DNA from: an uncultured Oscillospiraceae bacterium
GTDB taxonomy: Bacteria; Bacillota; Clostridia; Oscillospirales; Oscillospiraceae
Length of the DNA: 12,230 nucleotides
NCBI GenBank assembly: GCA_900763965.1
Contig: CAAFMG010000068.1
Coordinates: 1-12,230 of the forward strand
Direction: 5' to 3'
Part shown: positions 1 through 5,790 of the stretch, one piece after another
How positions within the stretch are numbered: position 1 is the stretch's first letter
Layout of the letters: every line of letters starts with the position of its first letter
Made by a program: the position numbers and the translations under genes
The notes under the pieces: generated by a model
The model's input: the letters and a program-made list of their open reading frames with translations, nothing else
Database searches by the model: none
Told to the model about the DNA's origin: nothing

Positions 1-48
1 GACATTTCTGGGCCAATTCGGTTCTGCCCAAAAACTTGCCACGTTGGC

Positions 49-67
49 GGGCGGATACTATCCGCCC
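49..67. repeat. Short perfect palindrome, possible dispersed intergenic repeat
   Basis: GGGCGGATA, a single central base, then TATCCGCCC forms a perfect 9-bp inverted repeat. It is followed by CCCTACG, and a second CCCCTACG lies near 111-118. On the reverse strand this reads as GTAGGGG followed by the palindrome, a form I recall as common in intergenic regions of gut Clostridia. Only one full copy is present here, so the dispersed nature is an inference. Confidence 0.45.
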
Positions 68-74
68 CTACGAA

Positions 75-89
75 CTCAAAAATTTTGAG
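75..89. repeat. Small AT-rich palindrome
   Basis: CTCAAAA, one central A, then TTTTGAG gives a 7-bp perfect inverted repeat just 7 bases after the GC-rich palindrome at 49-67. It may belong to the same repeat element. No function can be assigned. Confidence 0.3.
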
Positions 90-288
90 CCATCCGTAAA
101 TTACGCACCACCCCTACGCGGTCTGTACCACCGAATTTCTGCCGGGGTGATTTCGGAGCGTTCGTAGTAGAGCGGATCCTTTAAAATTTCATTTTTATGG
201 AAATGCGGTTCGCCTTTTCTGCGGATAATGGCAGTGCTTCGTTGAAACGCATTTATGGAGTTTTAAGAGATTTGCTCTACTCCCGTGC

Positions 289-324
289 CTATTGCAGATC
301 CTTTTGAAAGAGGCGCTGCAATAG
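289..324 (+). other. Hairpin upstream of terminator, possible structured RNA
   Basis: CTATTGCAG (289-297) pairs perfectly with CTGCAATAG (316-324). The enclosed 18 bases can form a further weak helix. It ends 11 bases before the terminator hairpin at 335-384, so a transcript from the left would carry two adjacent hairpins. It could be the end of a small RNA, a 3' untranslated region of a gene outside the window, or an attenuator. I do not recognise a known riboswitch or RNA family. Confidence 0.35.
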
Positions 325-334
325 AAAATGAACA

Positions 335-384
335 GAGCGCCCCGGACGGAATGGTTCAAAAGCCACACGTCAGGGGCGTTTTTG
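335..384 (+). terminator. Rho-independent terminator
   Basis: CGCCCC (338-343) pairs with GGGGCG (373-378). Inside, GACG (345-348) pairs with CGTC (368-371), and TGGTT (352-356) pairs with AGCCA (361-365) around a CAAA loop. Five T residues (379-383) follow at once. The T-tract lies on the + side, so it would stop rightward transcription entering from the left. No coding gene in the window precedes it, so it ends either an upstream gene's transcript or a non-coding RNA. Confidence 0.65.
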
Positions 385-718
385 CGGGTCAGAGGGCTAT
401 GAAGGACAAATGTTTTGGTCAAATGGACGAAAGGAAAAAGGGAAAAAACAGGCATCTTTTACCGACAAAGAATGGGACGGGATTCGGGGTGTGTACGCAA
501 AATAAGTACAAATGTATCGTATAGACGGCTGAAACGAAAAGAAATCAGGGGAAGGATGCATAAGGAATTCATGCCATATTGACCGTAACAGAACGACTGT
601 GCGCACCCTGTGGAAAAGGGAACACTGGGGTGGCTGTCACTTGCCCCATTTCGGATAAGAAATGTTTGTGCATTCGGTAGAAACACAGGAAAAAAAACGG
701 AAACTTCCTAACTTGCTA
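385..718. other. Intergenic stretch without recognisable gene
   Basis: Several short overlapping open frames exist on both strands, but none has a credible ribosome-binding site, protein-like composition or recognisable domain. A weak 5-bp hairpin (TGGGG at 626-630, CCCCA at 644-648) is the only structure noted. I see no gene, RNA or mobile element here. Confidence 0.5.
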
Positions 719-747
719 TTGATTTTTATAAGAAAACGTGGTATCAT
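719..747 (+). promoter_or_regulatory. Sigma-A-type promoter of the opp operon
   Basis: A -35 element TTGATT (719-724) and a -10 element TATCAT (742-747) are separated by exactly 17 bases. TGG precedes the -10, giving an extended -10 (TGn). Transcription would begin around 754, leaving an untranslated leader of about 80 bases before oppA. The -35 matches the consensus at 4 of 6 positions and the -10 at 5 of 6. Confidence 0.6.
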
Positions 748-751
748 ACCG

Positions 752-779
752 ACAAGTCATGTAACAACAAGTGACTTGT
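752..779 (+). promoter_or_regulatory. Inverted repeat over the oppA transcription start
   Basis: ACAAGTCA (752-759) and TGACTTGT (772-779) form a perfect 8-bp inverted repeat with half-site centres 20 bases apart, about two helical turns. It starts 5 bases after the -10 and covers the predicted start site. That suits an operator for a dimeric repressor; it could equally be a 5' hairpin in the leader RNA. It does not resemble the CodY box. The regulator is unknown. Confidence 0.4.
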
Positions 780-835
780 GCAGGAAGTGAAAGAAAAAAC
801 GCATATTCCTGCAAAATGAAAAAGGAGGAAGAATC

Positions 836-3073
836 ATGAAAAAATTACTTGCCCTGCTGCTTGCACTGGCGATGGTAATGTCTCTGGCTGCATGCGGCGG
901 CAACGCCCCTGCTGCAACCACGACTGCTACTGAAGCTCCTGCAGCAACCACTCCTGCCGGAACTGACACTCCGGACGAAGCCTACACCGGTCTGGATTGG
1001 GCTGCGATCGACGCCATGGACGTTGACGAAGCTTCCGATACCATTTATGACTGGAACCTGGGCGAATTCAACGAAGTTTATCAGGATGCCAAGTCCGAGG
1101 TCGTCGACCTGGATCTGCGTATGGCAAAGATGGCCATTGCAGAAGCCAAGCTGATGGAATCCGGCGTGTTCATCCCTGTTTACGGCAAGGGCGGCGCTTT
1201 CGCCATGAACCGTGTGGTTCCCCGTACCGTTACCTCCGTCTCCTGGGGTATTGACCAATACAGATGGTACACCATGCTGGTTGCCAATGAGCTGATCACC
1301 ACCGAAGACCGGGATGCCCTGACCGCCCTGTGGGGTGAGAGCGAAAACGCTGCAGCCTGGGAAGAGGCTGCCAAGGCATACCTGAAGGAGCACAACTACA
1401 CCCTGAGCGACACCTGGAACTATGCCATCAACTATGAGCTGGCTACCTGGGATGCCATCGCTTCCAGCTTTACCTCCGACCAGTACTTCATCGCTCCTAC
1501 TTACGCCCCCTTGCTGGAGTACGACACCAAGGACGAGCAGCAGTACGACCTGGCTGAGAGCGTTGACGTTTCCGAGGACGGCACTGTCTACACCTTCCAC
1601 CTGCGCAAGGGCGTGAAGTGGGTTGACCAGCAGGGCCGTGAAGTTGGCGAAGTTACCGCTGACGACTGGGTTGCTTCCATGCAGCACGTTATCGACAACA
1701 ACGATGCTCTGGGCTACCTGATGACCGTTTCCGGCGGCTGCGGCATCAAGAACTACGATGCTTACATCAGCGGCGAAGTGACCGACTTTGCTGAAGTCGG
1801 TGTCAAGGCTGTTGACAACTACACCCTGGAGTACACCCTGGAAGCTCCCTTCCCCGCATTCCTGACGATGATGGGCTATGGCTGCTTCGCTCCTCTGAAC
1901 CGCGCCTTCTATAAGGCTCAGGGCGGCACCTTCTCCACCGAAGGCGAGGAGTACACCTCCGGCAAGTACGCCACCACTCCTGCCAACATTGCTTACTGCG
2001 GCCCCTATCTGGTCAAGAACTTCACCGAGAAGAACGTCACCAGCTATGTTGCCAACCCCGCTTACTGGAATGCTGACGCTGTCCAGACCCACAACCTGAA
2101 CATCTACTACAACGACGGCTCCGATCCTCTGCGTGCCTACAACGAGGCAAAGGCAGGCACTCTGGCCGGCTGCCTATTCAACTCTTCCGCTCTGGTTCTG
2201 GCCAAGGAAGAGAAGCCCCAGGGTTCTGACAAGACCTACTTCGATCTGTACCACTACACCACCCCCAACGATGGTACCACCTACTGCGGCTGGGTCAACC
2301 TGAACCGCGGCTCCTGGGCAAACTTCAACGACAGCACTGTTGGCGTGTCCAATCAGACCGACGCTCAGAAGGCTGCTACCCGCAGCGCTATGAACAACCA
2401 GAACTTCCGTCTGGCTCTGGCCATGGCCTTTGACCGCGGTGCATTCAACTCCACCATCGTTGGTGAAGAGCTGAAGTACGCCTCTCTGAGGAACTCCTTC
2501 ATCCCCGGCGACTTCCAGAAGACGGCCGGTGAGGTCACCGTTGATATCAACGGCACTGCCACCACCTTCCCCGCCGGCACCTACTTCGCAGTCGTCGAGC
2601 AGGCTCAGCTGGATGCTGACGGCGTTGCTCTGAAGGTTTGGGATCCCACTGCTGACGGCGGCGCCGGTTCCGGCGACGGCTTCGACGGCTGGTACAACCC
2701 CGAGCAGTCTGTCAAGTATCTGGAGAAGGCCATTGCTGAGCTGGCTCAGGTCGGCGTTGAGATCTCCAAGGAGAACCCCATCCACATCGACGTGCCCTAC
2801 GGCACCTTCAGTGAGACTGTTACCAACCGCTTCCAGGCTTACAAGCAGTCCATTGAAAAGGTCACCGATGGCAGAATCATCGTGGATCTGATCCCCTTCG
2901 CTGATAACACCACCTTCGGTTACGCTTACTACCGTACCACCAAGGGCAGCGAAGCCAACTACGACATTACTCCTGGCACCTCCGGCTGGGGCCCCGACTA
3001 CGGCGACGGCCAGAGCTACCTGGACGTCATCCAGCCCTACGGTTACATGACCAAGAACATCGGTCTGTACTAA
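836..3073 (+). CDS. oppA: Oligopeptide ABC importer substrate-binding lipoprotein, apparently circularly permuted
   Basis: This is the extracellular peptide-binding lipoprotein of the importer (family-5 solute-binding protein, AmiA/AliA-like), 745 aa. An AAAGGAGGA ribosome-binding site lies 6 bases before the ATG. Residues 1-20 are a lipoprotein signal with lipobox LAAC (Cys20), followed by an Ala/Thr/Pro linker to about 47. Canonical N-terminal motifs, which normally start soon after the signal, appear only from about 190: LAESVDVSEDG (239-249), YTFHLRKGVKW (252-262), TADDW (274-278). The protein ends just after GWGPDYGDGQSYLDVIQP (717-734), where family members normally run on for over 100 residues. 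That missing C-terminal segment is recognisable at 70-186: WNLGEFNEVYQDAK (73-86), RMAKMAIAEAKL (95-106), FIPVYG (112-117), NRVVP (125-129). The order therefore looks rotated. Function as a peptide binder is confident; the permutation rests on motif order, not on an alignment. Confidence 0.9.
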   Translation: MKKLLALLLALAMVMSLAACGGNAPAATTTATEAPAATTPAGTDTPDEAYTGLDWAAIDAMDVDEASDTIYDWNLGEFNEVYQDAKSEVVDLDLRMAKMAIAEAKLMESGVFIPVYGKGGAFAMNRVVPRTVTSVSWGIDQYRWYTMLVANELITTEDRDALTALWGESENAAAWEEAAKAYLKEHNYTLSDTWNYAINYELATWDAIASSFTSDQYFIAPTYAPLLEYDTKDEQQYDLAESVDVSEDGTVYTFHLRKGVKWVDQQGREVGEVTADDWVASMQHVIDNNDALGYLMTVSGGCGIKNYDAYISGEVTDFAEVGVKAVDNYTLEYTLEAPFPAFLTMMGYGCFAPLNRAFYKAQGGTFSTEGEEYTSGKYATTPANIAYCGPYLVKNFTEKNVTSYVANPAYWNADAVQTHNLNIYYNDGSDPLRAYNEAKAGTLAGCLFNSSALVLAKEEKPQGSDKTYFDLYHYTTPNDGTTYCGWVNLNRGSWANFNDSTVGVSNQTDAQKAATRSAMNNQNFRLALAMAFDRGAFNSTIVGEELKYASLRNSFIPGDFQKTAGEVTVDINGTATTFPAGTYFAVVEQAQLDADGVALKVWDPTADGGAGSGDGFDGWYNPEQSVKYLEKAIAELAQVGVEISKENPIHIDVPYGTFSETVTNRFQAYKQSIEKVTDGRIIVDLIPFADNTTFGYAYYRTTKGSEANYDITPGTSGWGPDYGDGQSYLDVIQPYGYMTKNIGLY

Positions 3074-3100
3074 TCGGCGGTACCTACTGAGTAGATCTTT

Positions 3101-3126
3101 GTGTGGGGGAGTCAACTCCCCCACAC
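3101..3126 (+). promoter_or_regulatory. GC-rich hairpin after oppA
   Basis: GTGTGGGGGAG (3101-3111), loop TCAA, then CTCCCCCACAC (3116-3126) forms a perfect 11-bp stem 27 bases after the oppA stop codon. TTTCCT follows, too interrupted for a strong terminator. It may be a partial terminator or a 3' block to exonucleases, raising oppA expression over oppBCDF, as is common for binding-protein operons. Confidence 0.6.
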
Positions 3127-3151
3127 TTTCCTCTGCCTTATACAAAGGGAA

Positions 3152-3192
3152 CTCTGAATCAAATGGCAGCACATCTGCCAATTGATTCAGAG
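3152..3192 (+). promoter_or_regulatory. Second intercistronic hairpin before oppB
   Basis: CTCTGAATCAA (3152-3162) pairs with TTGATTCAGAG (3182-3192). After one A-A mismatch, TGGCAG (3164-3169) pairs with CTGCCA (3175-3180) around a 5-base loop. The 17 base pairs end 36 bases before the oppB start and have no T-tract, so this is not a simple terminator. It may stabilise the oppBCDF end of a processed transcript or affect oppB translation. Confidence 0.55.
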
Positions 3193-3228
3193 CTTCCTGC
3201 TAAAATACAAACAAGAAAAGGTGATACC

Positions 3229-4809
3229 GTGGCCAAATATACATTGATCCGAATTCTAAAAGGTATTGCATCTGCGATTTGTGTTGTCATTTTGATCATG
3301 GTGCTGGTGTACTCCCTGATGGACCGCACCACCATTTTTGCTGGCGACCCGAACTATTCCAAAATGCAGAGCAATGCCCGAATTACTTACGAGCAGGGCC
3401 GTTATCAGGTTTTCGGCTACATTGATTATGTGCCCTATTCTGACTACATCAAGAACCTCTACAGCAGCAACCAGATTGATGAGGATACCCGTGCAGGCGC
3501 CATGAAGATTGGCGTTACCGCCGAGAAGGCCTCCGAGACTGCCAAGGAGTATATTGAGAAGTTTACCCAGGAATATGAAGCCCAGGGCTATTCCATTACC
3601 CGCCTGGATGCGGACAGAAAGAAGAATGGCCAGGTGAAGGACGGCGGTCAGGCTGCAATTTTTGCTACCCGGGACCGCCCGCTGATCAAGCGTGTGCTTT
3701 CCTACTTCACCAACATGCTCTTCATTGACAATGTGCATTATGTGGACGAATCTGTGGATATCGGCCCCCGCACCCTGAAGTTTACACTGCATGACCCGGT
3801 GTACGGCGGGGAGAAATTCTCTCCTGCCATTATGGGCAACGGCACCATGCACAAGTATCTTCTCTATTTTGACAATCGTTTCCCTTTCCTGCACCAGAAT
3901 TTTGCAACCCTGCATCTGGGCGAATCCTATACTGTCAGCCGTGGTACCGACGTTTTTGAGACCATGACCACCTCCCAGGGCGCTTACGTCCTGGATACTG
4001 TGCTGTTCCCCACCGGTCATGTGGAGCAGAGTGCAGACGATCTGCATACTGCCACCTATATTGCCGGTTCTCTGGAGCAGAGCGCCATGCACGCAGTCCG
4101 TTTCGAGGATGATTACACCCATACCATCACCCACAAGAACAATATGTCCAAGCTGGGATTCTCCTTCGTTATTGGTGTGATTGCTACGATCCTGAGCTAT
4201 GTGCTGGGTCTGCCTCTGGGCTTGCTGATGGCTCGCTTCAAGGATGGTCTGCTGGATAAGATCGGCACCATCTATATTATGTTTATCATTGCAGTGCCCT
4301 CCCTTGCCTATATCTTCCTGTTCAAGGCCATCGGCGGCAGTGTGTTCAAGCTGCCCACTACCTTTGATATGGACAACGCCAGTAAGGCCATGTATGTGCT
4401 GCCCATCATTTCTCTGGCTCTGCCCAGCGTGGCAAACCTGATGAAGTGGATGCGCCGTTACATGATCGACCAGATGAACAGCGACTATGTCAAGTTCGCC
4501 CGTTCCGGCGGTCTGAGCGAGAACGAAATCTTTACCAAGCACATCTGGAAGAATGCCGCTATTCCCATTGTTCACGGCATTCCCGGCAGCCTGCTGATGG
4601 CCATGACCGGCGCCATCATTACCGAGCGTATTTACTCCGTACCTGGTGCAGGTAACCTGCTGACCCAGGCCATTAATAAGTATGATAACGGTGTTATCGT
4701 TGGCGTGACCCTGTTCTATGCCGTTCTGACCGTTATTTCCAACATCCTGGGTGACGTCCTGATCTCCATGGTGGATCCCAGAATTTCCTTTACTTCCAAG
4801 GGTAGGTGA
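3229..4809 (+). CDS. oppB: Oligopeptide ABC importer permease OppB (AmiC-like)
   Basis: Inner-membrane permease subunit that, with OppC, forms the peptide channel; 526 aa. The GTG start at 3229 is chosen because AAAAGGTG lies a few bases upstream and the product begins MAKYTLIRIL, a typical permease N-terminus. The frame stays open further upstream but would run through both intergenic hairpins. A first membrane helix (about 9-30) is followed by an extracellular region of about 270 residues, long for OppB/DppB in general but normal for streptococcal AmiC, with the AmiC-like stretches GDPNYSKM (39-46) and MHKYLLYFDNRFPF (207-220). The channel core starts near 306, and the EAA-type loop contacting the ATPases is at 424-446 (ARSGGLSENEIFTKHIWKNA and following residues). 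It ends VDPRISFTSKGR, as is usual. The stop is 6 bases before oppC. Confidence 0.93.
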   Translation: MAKYTLIRILKGIASAICVVILIMVLVYSLMDRTTIFAGDPNYSKMQSNARITYEQGRYQVFGYIDYVPYSDYIKNLYSSNQIDEDTRAGAMKIGVTAEKASETAKEYIEKFTQEYEAQGYSITRLDADRKKNGQVKDGGQAAIFATRDRPLIKRVLSYFTNMLFIDNVHYVDESVDIGPRTLKFTLHDPVYGGEKFSPAIMGNGTMHKYLLYFDNRFPFLHQNFATLHLGESYTVSRGTDVFETMTTSQGAYVLDTVLFPTGHVEQSADDLHTATYIAGSLEQSAMHAVRFEDDYTHTITHKNNMSKLGFSFVIGVIATILSYVLGLPLGLLMARFKDGLLDKIGTIYIMFIIAVPSLAYIFLFKAIGGSVFKLPTTFDMDNASKAMYVLPIISLALPSVANLMKWMRRYMIDQMNSDYVKFARSGGLSENEIFTKHIWKNAAIPIVHGIPGSLLMAMTGAIITERIYSVPGAGNLLTQAINKYDNGVIVGVTLFYAVLTVISNILGDVLISMVDPRISFTSKGR

Positions 4810-4815
4810 TAGAAA

Positions 4816-5778
4816 ATGCGTGAAGATATGAACCAGTTTACTGACGAAGAGCTGTTTGCTCCCATTTCCCATTCCGACGCAGAATCCGAAAAGATTGCTG
4901 CACCCCGGTACTCCTACTGGAAGTCCGTTTTCCGGGTGTTCTTCCGGAAGAAGGTTAACATCATTGCGCTGGCCCTTCTGCTTTTCGTGATCCTGTTTGC
5001 CTATATTTATCCTTCGGTCACCCACTACGATCCCTATGCCAACCTGCTGGACTCCAATGCCAAGCACCTGAGCCCTTCTGACGCTATGAGCTACTTTGGC
5101 CCCCAGCTGAAGTGGATCCTGGGCGCCGGTGCATCCGGTGAGTCCACCTTTGATGCCGTGTGGAACGGCTCCCGTATTTCCATCTCTTTGGCCTTCATGT
5201 GTGCTGCCATCAACATGACCATCGGTGTTATGCTGGGTGCCGTGTGGGGCTTCAGCAAGAAGGTGGATATGGTCATGATGGAGGTCTACACCATCATTGG
5301 CAACGTGCCTATGATCCTGATCATCTCCGTTTTGTCCATGCTGTTCTCTCCCACCTTCTGGACCATGGTGTTCGCCCTGACCATTGTGGGCTGGCTGAGC
5401 ATTGCTTACTTTATTCGTACACAGGTGCTGATCATCCGGGACCGGGAGTACAACCTGGCCTCCCGCTGCCTGGGCAGCTCCATTTTCAAGATTGCCACCA
5501 AGAACATTCTGCCCTTTATGACCTCTGTCATCGTGACACTGCTGGCCACCGAGCTGCCCAGCTACATCTCCTATGAGGTGTTCCTGTCCTACATCGGCAT
5601 GGGTATGAGTGAAATGTCTCTGGGCCGTCTGATCTACGCTGCGGAAGCCGCCATGGTGACTCCCGGCTGGCAGATGGAGTTCTGGAGCCCTGTGGCCATT
5701 GCTTCCATCATTACCGTTGTGCTGTACGTGGTGGGTCAGAATCTGGGTGACGCTTCCGATCCCAGAACCCATATGTAA
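4816..5778 (+). CDS. oppC: Oligopeptide ABC importer permease OppC (AmiD-like)
   Basis: Second channel-forming permease, 320 aa, partner of OppB. The likely ribosome-binding site, GGTAGGTGAT, overlaps the oppB stop, so translation is probably coupled. A second ATG 12 bases downstream (Met5) is a possible alternative start. An N-terminal cytoplasmic segment ends in APRYSYWKSVFR (29-40), like AmiD. Membrane helices are expected near 47-67, 121-145, 157-177, 181-203, 233-256 and 291-309. The EAA loop is at 211-233 (EYNLASRCLGSSIFKI...ILP). The C-terminus VGQNLGDASDPRTHM is the standard family ending. Length matches the roughly 300-residue norm and nothing looks damaged. Confidence 0.94.
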   Translation: MREDMNQFTDEELFAPISHSDAESEKIAAPRYSYWKSVFRVFFRKKVNIIALALLLFVILFAYIYPSVTHYDPYANLLDSNAKHLSPSDAMSYFGPQLKWILGAGASGESTFDAVWNGSRISISLAFMCAAINMTIGVMLGAVWGFSKKVDMVMMEVYTIIGNVPMILIISVLSMLFSPTFWTMVFALTIVGWLSIAYFIRTQVLIIRDREYNLASRCLGSSIFKIATKNILPFMTSVIVTLLATELPSYISYEVFLSYIGMGMSEMSLGRLIYAAEAAMVTPGWQMEFWSPVAIASIITVVLYVVGQNLGDASDPRTHM

Positions 5779-5790
5779 GGAGGACGGAAC

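Noticed and set aside
1..835. CRISPR array or known riboswitch in the left intergenic region
   Set aside because: There are no regularly spaced repeats, and no riboswitch core motif that I recognise.
3103..3228. Upstream ATG extension of oppB
   Set aside because: It would translate through both intergenic hairpins, has no ribosome-binding site, and adds 42 residues not seen in AmiC-like permeases; GTG 3229 has a good site.
3061..3228. Frameshift or premature stop explaining the short OppA C-terminus
   Set aside because: No frame after the stop encodes the missing tail, and the tail-like segment is already present at the N-terminus.
3256..5772. An 838-codon open frame on the reverse strand opposite oppB and oppC
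   Set aside because: It mirrors the codon structure of the sense genes, has a His/Gly/Gln-rich, low-complexity product, and lacks a ribosome-binding site and any domain. The same holds for the long antisense frames opposite oppA, oppD and oppF.
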